Assembly (NCBI RefSeq): GCF_003932505.1
Contig: NZ_QZMU01000001.1
Location: 1,612,001 to 1,676,000, forward strand
Direction of reading: 5' to 3'
From: Thiohalobacter thiocyanaticus
GTDB lineage: Bacteria > Pseudomonadota > Gammaproteobacteria > Thiohalobacterales > Thiohalobacteraceae
Length of the DNA: 64,000 nt
Part shown: positions 1-8,252 of the stretch, one piece after another
Layout: each line of letters begins with the position of its first letter
Position numbering within the stretch: the first letter of the stretch is position 1
Notes under the pieces: model-generated
What the model saw: only the letters and a program-made list of their open reading frames with translations
Told to the model about the DNA's origin: nothing
The model's database searches: none
Made by a program: the position numbers and the translations under genes

Positions 1-287
1 ACCGGGAGGCACTGGCCATGAGCGCGCGCGAGGGCCGTGCGGTATACTACTCGCGCTCGCGCGGCCGGCTCTGGCCCAAGGGCGAGGAATCCGGTCATGT
101 GCAACAGATCCGTGAAATCCGGGTCGACTGCGACAAGGACGTGGTACTGCTGAAAATCGAGCAGCTCGGCGGCATCGCCTGCCACACGGGACGGCGCAGC
201 TGTTTCTACTTCCGGCTCGGGGACGGCGAGTGGCAGGCAGTGGAACCGGTACTCAAGGACCCCGGGGAAATATATCGCCGCTCCTGA
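1..287 (+). CDS. hisI: Phosphoribosyl-AMP cyclohydrolase, 5' end cut by window edge
   Basis: The visible 94 residues are the C-terminal part of HisI, which opens the purine ring of phosphoribosyl-AMP in histidine biosynthesis. The frame is open to the first base, so the true start lies outside the window and the ATG at 18 is internal. Family signatures seen are [17 protein letters not shown] and the zinc-site stretch [11 protein letters not shown], preceded by the DCD metal-binding motif. hisE follows after 32 bases in the same direction, so the two steps are separate proteins here rather than the fused HisIE of enterobacteria. Function is confident from the motifs. Confidence 0.95.
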   Translation, partial: REALAMSAREGRAVYYSRSRGRLWPKGEESGHVQQIREIRVDCDKDVVLLKIEQLGGIACHTGRRSCFYFRLGDGEWQAVEPVLKDPGEIYRRS

Positions 288-319
288 GCGTCTCACCCCT
301 GTACTATTGAGGTAGCACA

Positions 320-640
320 ATGACCGATACACTGGAGCGCCTGGCCGAGGTGCTGGAAGCACGTAAACAGGCGGACCCCGACAGCTCCTACGTGGCGGGG
401 CTCTACGCCAGGGGGCTGGACACCATCCTGAAAAAGGTCGGCGAGGAGGCCACCGAGACGGTTATCGCGGCCAAGGGCGGCTCCAGCGAACAGCTGGTTT
501 ATGAGACCGCGGATCTGTGGTTTCATACTCTGGTCATGCTCGCACACCAGGGCCTGGGGCCCGCGGCCGTGCTGAGCGAACTGGAACGGCGCTTCGGTCT
601 GTCCGGCCTGGACGAGAAGGCCGCGCGCCAACAGAAATAG
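320..640 (+). CDS. hisE: Phosphoribosyl-ATP pyrophosphatase
   Basis: A 106-residue all-helical MazG-like protein that removes pyrophosphate from phosphoribosyl-ATP, the step before HisI. The metal-binding helix is seen as [16 protein letters not shown] (about residues 35-50), followed by an ETADLWFH helix. Length is normal for stand-alone HisE. It sits between hisI and tatA in one direction with short gaps. The his genes and tat genes are therefore likely co-transcribed, an arrangement known in many proteobacteria. Confidence 0.95.
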   Translation: MTDTLERLAEVLEARKQADPDSSYVAGLYARGLDTILKKVGEEATETVIAAKGGSSEQLVYETADLWFHTLVMLAHQGLGPAAVLSELERRFGLSGLDEKAARQQK

Positions 641-672
641 ATCATCAGCGCCGTGCAGCGGCGGGAGTTATT

Positions 673-900
673 ATGGGAATCAGCGTCTGGCAACTGTTAA
701 TCATTCTGGCGATCGTGCTGGTGCTGTTCGGCGCCAAGCGCCTGCGCAACCTGGGCGGGGATCTGGGCACGGCCGTGAAGGGCTTCAAGAATGCGGTCAA
801 GGAAGGCGACGAGGAGGTCAACAAGGAACAGCTCGAGGATCAGGCCGAGGAGGACCGCACCATAGAGGGCGAGTCCACCCGCGAGAAGGACAAGGTCTGA
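673..900 (+). CDS. tatA: Sec-independent protein translocase subunit TatA
   Basis: A 75-residue TatA, the pore-forming subunit for export of folded twin-arginine proteins. It has one N-terminal membrane helix (residues 3-18), the conserved FG pair at 19-20 and the amphipathic helix starting [12 protein letters not shown], then a highly charged acidic tail. The start at 673 is preferred over longer in-frame starts because the protein then begins with the canonical MGISVWQL and a purine-rich GGGAG lies just upstream. First gene of a tatABC cluster. Confidence 0.95.
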   Translation: MGISVWQLLIILAIVLVLFGAKRLRNLGGDLGTAVKGFKNAVKEGDEEVNKEQLEDQAEEDRTIEGESTREKDKV

Positions 901-971
901 GCGCCTCCCGCACCGTCGGCGCCGGCCGCCGCCGGCCGCCTCGCACCTGAACCCCGCTACGCGTCCGCGTC

Positions 972-1325
972 ATGTTTGATATCGGCTTCTGGGAACTGGG
1001 TCTGCTGATGGTCATCGCCCTGTTGGTGATCGGCCCCGAGCGCCTGCCCAAGGTAGCGCGCACCGTCGGCCTGCTGCTGGGCAAGGCGCGCGGCATCGTG
1101 CGCTCGGTCAAGGCCGATGTGCAGCGCGAGCTGGCCGCGGAGGAACTCAAGCAGACCCTGTCCAAGCAGGCCGAGAGCAATCCCCTGCACGAAATCATCG
1201 AAGAGACCCGCTCCGTGGCCAGCGACGCCAAGTCCAGTCTCGACGAAGCCAGCCAGTCGCTGCGTGACACCGGCCTGAAGGACGAGGACCGGCCGTCTCC
1301 GCCCAAGTCTGATTCCGGTCCATGA
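972..1325 (+). CDS. tatB: Sec-independent protein translocase subunit TatB
   Basis: A 117-residue TatB, which with TatC forms the twin-arginine signal-peptide receptor. The N-terminus MFDIGFWEL, the conserved Glu8, and the GPERLP hinge (21-26) distinguish it from TatA. A long charged amphipathic region and a variable Pro/Lys-rich tail follow. The last four bases (ATGA) overlap the start of tatC, which suggests translational coupling. Confidence 0.95.
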   Translation: MFDIGFWELGLLMVIALLVIGPERLPKVARTVGLLLGKARGIVRSVKADVQRELAAEELKQTLSKQAESNPLHEIIEETRSVASDAKSSLDEASQSLRDTGLKDEDRPSPPKSDSGP

Positions 1326-2179
1326 GCGCACCCGATCCGAACGATCCCGGCCAGGAGATCGAGCAGCCCTTCATGGCACACCTGATGGAGCTGCGCGACC
1401 GCCTCATGCGCATAGTGGTGGTGGTGCTGGCCCTGTTCCTGGTGATGAGCCCGTTCGCGGACAGGATCTTCGCCCTGCTGGCCGACCCGCTCTCGCGGCA
1501 CCTGCCCGAGGGCACCTCCATGATCGCGGTGGAGGTGATCGCACCCTTCCTGATTCCGCTCAAGGCCACCCTGGTACTGGCGATCTTCCTGGCCATGCCC
1601 TATGTGCTCTACCAGATATGGGGCTTCATCGCGCCGGGCCTGTACAAACATGAAAAGCGTCTGGCCGTGCCGTTGCTGGTCTCCAGCACCCTGCTGTTCT
1701 ATGCCGGCGCAGCCTTCGCCTATTTCGTTATCCTGCCCATCCTGTCCATCTTCCTCACCGGCACCGCGCCCGAGGGCGTGGCGGTCACCCCCGACATCGG
1801 CAAGTATCTGGATTTCGAGCTGATGCTGTTCTTCGCCTTCGGTGCGGCCTTCGAGGTGCCGGTGGCAACCTTCGTGCTGGTGCTGATGGGCATCACCACG
1901 CCGGACGCCCTGGCCAGAAAACGCCCCTACATCATCGTCGGCGCCTTTGTCATCGGCATGGTGCTGACCCCGCCGGACATCATCTCCCAGACCCTGCTGG
2001 CCCTGCCCATGTGGCTGCTGTTCGAAATCGGGGTGTTACTGTCGCGTTCCTTTGAGCGGCGCCGGGCCGAAGAAGCTGCCGCCGAAGAAAGCGATGACGA
2101 CTACCGGCCCATGACCGACGAGGAGATGGACGCGGAGCTGGACGAGATCGAGAAGTCTGAGAAGTCCGACCGGGAGTGA
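1322..2179 (+). CDS. tatC: Sec-independent protein translocase subunit TatC
   Basis: A 285-residue polytopic protein with six predicted membrane segments, the core receptor of the Tat system. The N-terminal signature HLMELRDRL and the periplasmic FEVPVATF element match the family. The C-terminal 40 residues are an acidic cytoplasmic tail, longer than in E. coli TatC. The gene overlaps tatB by four bases and ends before a palindromic repeat shared with the convergent gene on the other strand. Confidence 0.95.
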   Translation: MSAPDPNDPGQEIEQPFMAHLMELRDRLMRIVVVVLALFLVMSPFADRIFALLADPLSRHLPEGTSMIAVEVIAPFLIPLKATLVLAIFLAMPYVLYQIWGFIAPGLYKHEKRLAVPLLVSSTLLFYAGAAFAYFVILPILSIFLTGTAPEGVAVTPDIGKYLDFELMLFFAFGAAFEVPVATFVLVLMGITTPDALARKRPYIIVGAFVIGMVLTPPDIISQTLLALPMWLLFEIGVLLSRSFERRRAEEAAAEESDDDYRPMTDEEMDAELDEIEKSEKSDRE

Positions 2180-2186
2180 CAGATCC

Positions 2187-2222
2187 CGTAGGTCGGGTTA
2201 GCGAAGACTAACCCGACCTACG
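2187..2222. repeat. Palindromic repeat, family A (CGTAGGTCGGGTTAG)
   Basis: Perfect 15-bp inverted repeat (2187-2201 and 2208-2222) with a 6-base loop, lying between the convergent tatC and pentapeptide genes. Related sequences recur at 19815-19846 and 36031-36107. It could work as a two-way terminator or transcript-end hairpin, but there is no T-run. Confidence 0.85.
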
Positions 2223-2233
2223 TCTCACACAAC

Positions 2234-2581
2234 TCAACGCCGATACCGCATCCGCGTGCCGTGGATCAGCGACAGGGTGATCTCCTCGGGATCGAGTTCC
2301 GGCGGGAAACAGGCACCGGAGATCTTGGCGGCATGAATGCTCGCACCCTCCAGGTTGCAAGTGGAGAAATCGATGCCACGCACATCGGCCTGGCGGAAAT
2401 AGGCATTGCTGAAGTCGATGCCGCTGGCATCCAGTCCGCGCAGATCCAGACCACGCAGATCGGTACCGCTCAATCGGACCGCCTCCCCGCCCTGCTTCAG
2501 GGTATTGAAATCCTCGATCTTGCCGTGACGCAGCAGCTGATACAAAGGGTCGTCGGTAATGACGGGCCTGTCCTCGCTCAT
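2234..2581 (-). CDS. Small pentapeptide-repeat protein
   Basis: A 115-residue soluble protein. The centre (about residues 35-90) is a run of A(D/N)LXX-type pentapeptides (GTDLRGLDLRGLDASGIDFS, then ADVRGIDF and CNLEGASIH), which fold as a short right-handed quadrilateral beta-helix. The short N- and C-terminal caps are not recognised. The start is the ATG at 2581 with GGGAGAG just upstream. Cellular role is unknown; with only about two coils it is too short to be a Qnr-type gyrase-protecting protein. Confidence 0.8.
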   Translation of the reverse strand: MSEDRPVITDDPLYQLLRHGKIEDFNTLKQGGEAVRLSGTDLRGLDLRGLDASGIDFSNAYFRQADVRGIDFSTCNLEGASIHAAKISGACFPPELDPEEITLSLIHGTRMRYRR

Positions 2582-2664
2582 GCTCTCTCCCTCGCAGTTA
2601 TGGCGCTGCCCCGAACATATCAGATATCCCCGGTTGGCAAAACGCAGTTTGCACCCGGCCGGAC

Positions 2665-3585
2665 TCAGAATCCGTACAGCGTCTGCAGCAGTGCATCGAA
2701 CTCGCCGCCGGCAAGCTGCAGGCACTCGGGCACGGCCTCCGGACCGACACCGGCCTGCTGCCAGACTGCGGCGGGGACTCCCGTCAGGGCAGCGGCCACC
2801 GGCGCGGCGTCCTCGATCTCGATGAACCGGGTGTAGGGATCGTGCTCCGCTCCGCCTAGCTCGCCGGGCAGACGTTCCACGGCATGGGCGATACGGTTGG
2901 CCAGGGCCACCAGCGCAGTTTCCCTGGCTCCCTGTACCACGCCCAGGGGGGCGTGGTGATACTGGGCCGCCACGCACAGCTCTTCCGGAAGCTGCCAGAA
3001 ACGCAGCAGGGCGCCGCCCAGGGCGGCATGGTCCCAGCCCAGCAGGGCGCGTTCCCGCTCGCACAGGTCCTCGGCGTGCGCCAGCACGGCCGGACTCAGG
3101 GGTGCCGCCGTCTCCGGCAACTGGGTGAAGATGAGTAGATGGCCGATGTCATGCAGCAGTCCGGCGATGAACAGGCGCTCGGCGTGCAGCACGCCGGCCC
3201 GTCGTGCCAGCGCCTGCGCCACCAGCGCAGTGAACACACCGTGACGCCAGAAGGTGAGCATGTCGTAGCCCCGCAGGGGCTGACCCCGGAACACCTCCAC
3301 CGCCGCCATGGCCAGGGACAGCCTGCGCAGTTCGCGGATGCCGATCAGCCCGACGGCCCGCGAGACCGTCGCCACCCGCGCGGGCAGACCGTAATAGGCG
3401 CTGTTGACCCGTTTGAGCAGCTGTGCGGTAAAGGCCGGATCCTGGATGATGATCCGGGCAAAATCCTCCACCCCGGCCTCGGGATCGTCGGCCAGAAGCT
3501 GGATCTGCAGACAGACCTCGGGCAGAGACAGGATGGTGGCGTTGTCCCGGATCAGCTGTTCGATGCGCATCAGCGCCGGCTCCAC
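2665..3585 (-). CDS. HDOD domain signalling protein
   Basis: About 306 residues. An HDOD domain (HD-related output domain) covers roughly residues 10-210, with the signatures LPEVCLQIQLLADDP, VNSAYYGLP and a partly retained HD centre in FIAGLLHDIGHLLIF. The family is linked to two-component and cyclic-di-GMP signalling, usually without proven catalytic activity. The start may be the GTG at 3585 or the ATG at 3570. It follows the hydroquinone reductase gene by 19 bases in the same direction, so they may be co-transcribed. No receiver, GGDEF or EAL domain is attached. Confidence 0.85.
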   Translation of the reverse strand: MEPALMRIEQLIRDNATILSLPEVCLQIQLLADDPEAGVEDFARIIIQDPAFTAQLLKRVNSAYYGLPARVATVSRAVGLIGIRELRRLSLAMAAVEVFRGQPLRGYDMLTFWRHGVFTALVAQALARRAGVLHAERLFIAGLLHDIGHLLIFTQLPETAAPLSPAVLAHAEDLCERERALLGWDHAALGGALLRFWQLPEELCVAAQYHHAPLGVVQGARETALVALANRIAHAVERLPGELGGAEHDPYTRFIEIEDAAPVAAALTGVPAAVWQQAGVGPEAVPECLQLAGGEFDALLQTLYGF

Positions 3586-3604
3586 TCAGCGCGCCAAGCC
3601 GGGG

Positions 3605-4597
3605 TCACGACCGTGCAGGGAGCCGGTCCCTGTCATGCGCGGCATCCAGGTCCAGCCGCGGCCCGCCCGGTACGATTCGCGAGGGGTTGAGCTGGGGATG
3701 GCTCCAGTAGTAGTGCGCCTTGATGTGTTCCAGGTTCACTGTCTCCGCAATGCCGGGATACTGGTACAGCTCGCGCAGGTAGTTCGACAACGCCGGGAAA
3801 TCGGCGATGCGATTGCGGTTGCACTTGAAGTGGCCGACATAGACCGCGTCGAACCGCACCAGGGTGGTGAACAGCCGCCAGTCGGCCTCGGTCAGCCTGG
3901 CGTCAACCAGATAGCGCTGTCCGTTCAGACGCGCCTCGATTTCGTCCAGGGCCGCGAACAGAGCGTCGAAGGCCTGGTCATAGGCCGTCTGGCTGGTGGC
4001 GAAACCGGCCCGGTAGACGCCATTGTTGATATTCTCGTAGACAAAGGCGTTGATGGCGTCGATCTCATCCCGCAGCGACGGCGGATACATATCCACCTGC
4101 GCATCCCCCCAGGCATCGAAGGCGGAATTGAGCATGCGGATGATTTCGGCGGACTCGTTGTTGACGATGGTGCGCCGCTCGCGGTCCCACAGTACCGGCA
4201 CGGTGACGATACCGGTGTAATCCGGCTGTGCCAGCCGGTAGAGCTCGTGCATGTGGCTGCAGCCGTTGACCGTATCCGGCGTCGCGGCGGGGAAGCTCGC
4301 ATCGAAGTGCCAGCCGGCATCGCCCATGTGTGGATGCACCACATTGACGCTGATGACATCCTCCAGCCGCTTGAGCCGGCGCAGGATGAGCGTGCGATGG
4401 GCCCAGGGACAGGCATAGGAAACATACAGGTGATAGCGCCCGGGCGCGGCGCGGAAACCGCCCTCGCCACTGGGACCGGCGCTGCCGTCGGGCGTGATCC
4501 AGCTGCGGAACTGCTGTTCCCGGCGGACGAATTCGCCGTCTTCCTGTTCACTGTCGAGCCAGCCCGTGCGCAGCTCGCCATTGACCATCAGACTCAT
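3605..4597 (-). CDS. yqjG: Glutathionyl-hydroquinone reductase (YqjG/PcpF family)
   Basis: A 330-residue Xi-class glutathione transferase that reduces S-glutathionyl-hydroquinones back to hydroquinones. The catalytic Cys63 lies in SYACPWAHRT in the thioredoxin-like N-terminal half, and VPVLWDRER with VNNESAEIIRM forms the glutathione site. The helical C-terminal half contains YLVDARLTEADWRLFTTLVR. Length and all landmarks are normal. It starts at 4597 immediately after a degenerate GGDEF remnant on the same strand. Confidence 0.95.
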   Translation of the reverse strand: MSLMVNGELRTGWLDSEQEDGEFVRREQQFRSWITPDGSAGPSGEGGFRAAPGRYHLYVSYACPWAHRTLILRRLKRLEDVISVNVVHPHMGDAGWHFDASFPAATPDTVNGCSHMHELYRLAQPDYTGIVTVPVLWDRERRTIVNNESAEIIRMLNSAFDAWGDAQVDMYPPSLRDEIDAINAFVYENINNGVYRAGFATSQTAYDQAFDALFAALDEIEARLNGQRYLVDARLTEADWRLFTTLVRFDAVYVGHFKCNRNRIADFPALSNYLRELYQYPGIAETVNLEHIKAHYYWSHPQLNPSRIVPGGPRLDLDAAHDRDRLPARS

Positions 4598-4800
4598 ATC
4601 AGCCCTCGTTACTGTCAGCCGCCAGCAGACAGTGGTTGCGGCGCTGTTCCCTGGCCCGGTAGAGGGCCCCGTTCGGCGCGGTCGAACACCATCTCCACGG
4701 TATCACCCTCGTCGAACAGGGCGATACCGCAGGAAATGGTAATGGAGACATCCTCGCCGCGATAGCGGAAACCGCAGTTCCCGATGGCCACGCGCCGGGT
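4598..4800 (-). pseudogene. Remnant of a GGDEF (diguanylate cyclase) domain C-terminus
   Basis: Read on the minus strand, 4800 to about 4650 encodes a typical GGDEF C-terminal sheet (VSITISCGIALFDEGDT, then FDRAER). Around 4665-4670 a one-base shift in a G-run is needed to continue with the expected ALYRAREQRRNHCLLAAD, ending in a TGA next to the hydroquinone reductase start. Only about the last 65 residues of the domain remain; the GGDEF active loop and all upstream domains are missing, and an in-frame stop lies just upstream. It is not expressed as a functional cyclase. Confidence 0.7.
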
Positions 4801-4877
4801 GCCCGGATTCTGTCATGACCGTAACGGTCCGGAAAAGCTGTCTGGCGTGCCTGTATCGATACCGGGGTCGGGGGTCT

Positions 4878-5708
4878 TCAGAGCTTCAGATGCAGCGATT
4901 CCGGCAGGGTCAGGTCCATGGCAATGGGCAGATGGTCCGAGACCGGGTAGTTCAGCACCCGGATACGGTCCACCTGCAGGGTCGGGCTGACCAGGATGTG
5001 GTCGATGTTGCGGTTGGGCCGCCAGCTGGGAAAGGTGTGCAGGCCGTGCACCGGCTCGGTCAGCAGGGTACGTTCGATGAAATGATCCATCTCCTTGGAA
5101 TCGGAGGGAAAATTCATATCTCCCATAAGCACCACATGGCGCTGCGCATTGACCAGTTCGCTCAGGTAGTCGAGCTGCTGCAGCCGCGCCCGTCGCCCCA
5201 GGGCGAGATGGATGATCAGCAGCAGGAGGCTGTCCTCGCCCTGACCGAAACGCAGCGACAGGGCACCGCGGCCGGCGATGGGGCCGGGCAGCCGGTGCTC
5301 GATGATTTCGTGACATTCGTAGCGGCTGACCACGCCGAGTGCATGCCGGGCGAAGTTGCCGATGCGGCGGTTGGTCTGGTCATACCAGAAGGGAAATTCG
5401 GCCCGCTGGGCGATGTATTCGGTCAGGTTGATGAAGCCGCTGCGCAGGCTGCCGGCATCGACCTCCTGCAGCCCGGCCAGGTCATACTGCCCCACCAGCC
5501 GGGCGATGCGGTCCAGGTTGTGAAAGCGGGTGGCGTGCGGCAGGACGTGCTTCCAGCTGTGCGTGAGGTAGTGGCGGTAGCGCGAGGTGCTGATGCCGGT
5601 CTGGATGTTGAAGCTGAGCAGACTCAGCTTCTGTCCGGTATTACCCACAGCGGTGCCGCCCCGGTCCGGGACGTGCTCGAGCAGGGTATCGATCTCGGCC
5701 GGGCTCAT
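4878..5708 (-). CDS. Endonuclease/exonuclease/phosphatase (EEP) family hydrolase
   Basis: A 276-residue metal-dependent phosphohydrolase of the DNase I-like fold. The fold's metal and catalytic motifs are present in order: SFNIQTG near residue 32, LQEVD near 85, GDMNFPSDS near 205, and the catalytic SDHLPI near the C-terminus. The start ATG at 5708 overlaps the TGA of the upstream acetolactate synthase-like gene (ATGA), so translation is coupled. The substrate (nucleic acid, phospholipid or sugar phosphate) cannot be told from sequence. No signal peptide is visible. Confidence 0.85.
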   Translation of the reverse strand: MSPAEIDTLLEHVPDRGGTAVGNTGQKLSLLSFNIQTGISTSRYRHYLTHSWKHVLPHATRFHNLDRIARLVGQYDLAGLQEVDAGSLRSGFINLTEYIAQRAEFPFWYDQTNRRIGNFARHALGVVSRYECHEIIEHRLPGPIAGRGALSLRFGQGEDSLLLLIIHLALGRRARLQQLDYLSELVNAQRHVVLMGDMNFPSDSKEMDHFIERTLLTEPVHGLHTFPSWRPNRNIDHILVSPTLQVDRIRVLNYPVSDHLPIAMDLTLPESLHLKL

Positions 5709-7336
5709 AACGGACTGACCAGGTTGCCCAGCTTTTCGGTCAGGATCAGGTTTTCGCGGTAGTCGACCGGGCAGTCGATGATGCTGACCGTGTCGTCGGC
5801 CAGTGCCTGGCGCAGTGTGGGCAGCAGGTCCGCCACCCGTTCGATGCGATAACCCTTCGCCCCGAAGGACTCGGCGTATTTCACGAAGTCGGGATTGCCG
5901 AAGGCGACGTTGGAACTGCGTTGGAAGGTGTTGTGCTGTTTCCAGTCGATCAGGCCGTAGCCGCCGTCGTTCCAGATCAGCACCACCATCGCCACACCGA
6001 GGCGCATGGCGGTTTCGATCTCCTGCGAGTTCATCATGAAGCCGCCGTCGCCGGTCACGGCCACGACCTTGCGCTGCGGGCAGGCCAGGCGCGCGGCAAT
6101 GGCGCCGGGCACACTGATGCCCATGCTGGCGAAGCCGTTGGATATCAGGCAGGTATTGGGGTGCTCGCAGCGGAACATGCGCGCCATCCACATCTTGTGC
6201 GCACCGACGTCGCAGATGACGATGTCCTCCAGATCCATGGCGGTGCGCAGGTCCCAGATGATCTTCTGCGGCTTGACCGGAAAGGCCTCATCGCGGGCAT
6301 GTTGATTCATGTCCTCGATCAGGGCCTGGCGCAGCACCCGCATGGGGTGGCCCTCGTGCGGCGTGGCCAGCTCGGCAATCCGCTTCAGGCTGTGGCGGAT
6401 GTCGCCGACCACGCCAACCTCGACCTCGTAATGGGCATCCACCTCGGACGGGGTGGTGTCGATATGGATGATCTTGCGGTCGCGGGTCGGGTGCCACAGA
6501 TGCGGGTGATACTCGACCAGATCGTAGCCGATGCAGATGATGACATCGGCGCGGGAGAAGCCGCAGCTGACATAGTCCTTGGCCTGCAGCCCCGCGCTGC
6601 CCAGGGCATAGGGATGCTTGAAGGGTATCACGCCCTTGGCCATGAAGGTGTTGGCGGTGGGGATGCCGAGCCGTTCGGCGAACCCGGCCAGCTCCTTCCA
6701 GGCGCGGGAGCGGATCACGCCGTTGCCGGCCAGGATGATGGGGTAGCGCGCCTGCGAGATCAGCTCGGCGGCGTACTGCACCTTCTCCTGCGGCGGCTCC
6801 GACAGCATGGACTGGCGACTGTGCAGCGGCGGCTCTTCGGTGTCGAGCTTCATGATGTTCTCTGGCAGCTCGATGAAGGTCGCCCCGGTCTTGTCGGTCT
6901 GGGCCAGTTTGAAGGCCTTGCGCACCACCTCGGGAATGATGTTGGGCGCGACCACGCGCGAGGAGTACTTGGTGATGGACTGGAACATCTGCTCCAGGTC
7001 CAGCACCTGGTGCGACTCCTTGTGCAGGCGATGGGTGTCGGCCTGACCGGAAATGGCCACCAGCGGGGCATGGTCCATGTTGGCGTCGGCAACGCCGGTG
7101 AACAGGTTGGTCGCCCCTGGACCGAGGGTCGCCAGACAGACCCCGGCGCGGCCGGTCAGCCGGCCGTAGACGTCGGCCATGAAGGCCGCCCCCTGCTCAT
7201 GGCGGCAGGTGACGAAACGGATAGAGGAATCCAGCAGGGCATCCATCACGTCCAGGTTTTCCTCGCCCGGCAACCCGAAGATGTACTCCACGCCCTCGTT
7301 TTCCAGGCACCTGACGAACAGTTCAGCGGCTTTCAT
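5705..7336 (-). CDS. Acetolactate synthase-like thiamine-diphosphate enzyme (AlsS/IlvB family large subunit)
   Basis: 543 residues with the three standard ThDP-enzyme domains: Pyr domain (about 1-165) with the catalytic glutamate in RHEQGAAFMAD, a central domain (190-325), and the PP domain (360-540) with the ThDP/Mg motif GDGGFMMNSQE followed by WNDGGYG. The overall pattern is closest to catabolic acetolactate synthases that condense two pyruvates. No regulatory small subunit (ilvH/ilvN) is adjacent, which supports a catabolic or atypical role. Substrate preference cannot be proven from sequence alone. Confidence 0.85.
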   Translation of the reverse strand: MKAAELFVRCLENEGVEYIFGLPGEENLDVMDALLDSSIRFVTCRHEQGAAFMADVYGRLTGRAGVCLATLGPGATNLFTGVADANMDHAPLVAISGQADTHRLHKESHQVLDLEQMFQSITKYSSRVVAPNIIPEVVRKAFKLAQTDKTGATFIELPENIMKLDTEEPPLHSRQSMLSEPPQEKVQYAAELISQARYPIILAGNGVIRSRAWKELAGFAERLGIPTANTFMAKGVIPFKHPYALGSAGLQAKDYVSCGFSRADVIICIGYDLVEYHPHLWHPTRDRKIIHIDTTPSEVDAHYEVEVGVVGDIRHSLKRIAELATPHEGHPMRVLRQALIEDMNQHARDEAFPVKPQKIIWDLRTAMDLEDIVICDVGAHKMWMARMFRCEHPNTCLISNGFASMGISVPGAIAARLACPQRKVVAVTGDGGFMMNSQEIETAMRLGVAMVVLIWNDGGYGLIDWKQHNTFQRSSNVAFGNPDFVKYAESFGAKGYRIERVADLLPTLRQALADDTVSIIDCPVDYRENLILTEKLGNLVSPL

Positions 7337-7389
7337 ACGGTCTATGGTATCAGGATTTCCCTCTCCTCACTCCTCACCCCTCACTCACG

Positions 7390-7414
7390 AAAAAGGCCCG
7401 CACACCGGCGGGCC
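7390..7414 (-). terminator. Rho-independent terminator of dsbA
   Basis: On the minus strand, downstream of the dsbA stop, GGCCCGC and GCGGGCC form a perfect 7-bp stem with a 6-base loop, followed by a run of five T (A-run at 7390-7394 on the plus strand). Confidence 0.85.
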
Positions 7415-7441
7415 CCTGCGTCCGTACCAGCAGAAACGGCC

Positions 7442-8074
7442 TCAGTCACCGGCGGCACGCTCTTTTTCGATCAGGTGGTTGGTCACCTCGATCATCGCGG
7501 CGTGACTGCCGGCTTCGGAGGCCGAGGTGCGGTACTTGCCGTTGATGATGAGCGTGGGCACGCCGCGCACCCGGTAGCGCTGGGTCATTTCGCGGGCGCG
7601 GTTGAGCTTGGCCGCCACGCCGAAGGAATGGAATGTCTTGTCGAAGTCCTCCGCCGCCACGCCCTGTTCGACGAAGAAGGCCTTGAGCTGCTCGACCGTG
7701 TTGATGCGCTCGCGATCCTCATGGATGGCCTCGAACAGCGGCTTGTGGATCTGGTCGGTCATGCCCAGCAGTTCAGCGGTATACCAGGCCCGGGCCAGCA
7801 GCTCCCAGCGCGGGCTGAGTACAGCCGGCAGGCGCACGAACTCGACGTCCTCGGGCTTGCTCTCCAGCCACTGCTCGATATGCGGCTCCAGCCGGTAGCA
7901 GTGCGGGCAGCCGTACCAGAACAGCTCCACCACCTCGATTTTGTCGGGCGTCGAGGTCGGCTGGGCGCTGGACAGGCGCTCGTATTCCTTACCTTCCGCG
8001 AAGTCCGCCGCCTGTGCGGCCGCGAGAAACAGGCCGGCGAACAGCAGGCAAGTGGTTTTGAACAGATTCTTCAT
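7442..8074 (-). CDS. dsbA: Periplasmic thiol:disulfide oxidoreductase DsbA
   Basis: A 210-residue exported thioredoxin-fold protein that introduces disulfides into periplasmic proteins. There is a signal peptide (residues 1-22, ending AQAADF), the active site C56-P-H-C59 in FWYGCPHCYRLEP, and the cis-proline loop GVPTLIING. The helical insert is of normal length. A strong terminator follows 28 bases downstream. Its position next to cytochrome c maturation genes fits a shared role in periplasmic cysteine chemistry, but the genes are separated by a repeat. Confidence 0.95.
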   Translation of the reverse strand: MKNLFKTTCLLFAGLFLAAAQAADFAEGKEYERLSSAQPTSTPDKIEVVELFWYGCPHCYRLEPHIEQWLESKPEDVEFVRLPAVLSPRWELLARAWYTAELLGMTDQIHKPLFEAIHEDRERINTVEQLKAFFVEQGVAAEDFDKTFHSFGVAAKLNRAREMTQRYRVRGVPTLIINGKYRTSASEAGSHAAMIEVTNHLIEKERAAGD

Positions 8075-8106
8075 TTTGTAACCTTTGGCGTTGCTTTACT
8101 TACACA

Positions 8107-8230
8107 CTCCCCTTTCCTTGATGGGAGCACCCTGAAGGCATAAAGGGTTGGGGGAGAGTGAGGGCCGGACACGAACCCATGCAGGATACCGATACGCTCC
8201 CCCTCCTCACCTCCCCCATCAAGGGGAGGG
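8107..8230. repeat. Imperfect inverted repeat (CTCCCCTT...GATGGGAG type)
   Basis: Two arms, 8107-8128 and about 8209-8230, are imperfect reverse complements rich in CCCCTT and ATCAAGGGG, enclosing about 80 bases. The element fills the space between dsbA and ccsB and looks like a dispersed palindromic intergenic repeat. No coding sequence is present. Confidence 0.6.
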
Positions 8231-8252
8231 AAGAAAGAAAAAACACTTTAAT

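Noticed and set aside
2234-2581. Pentapeptide protein as a Qnr-like quinolone resistance gene
   Set aside because: Far too short (115 residues, about two coils) compared with about 215-residue Qnr proteins.
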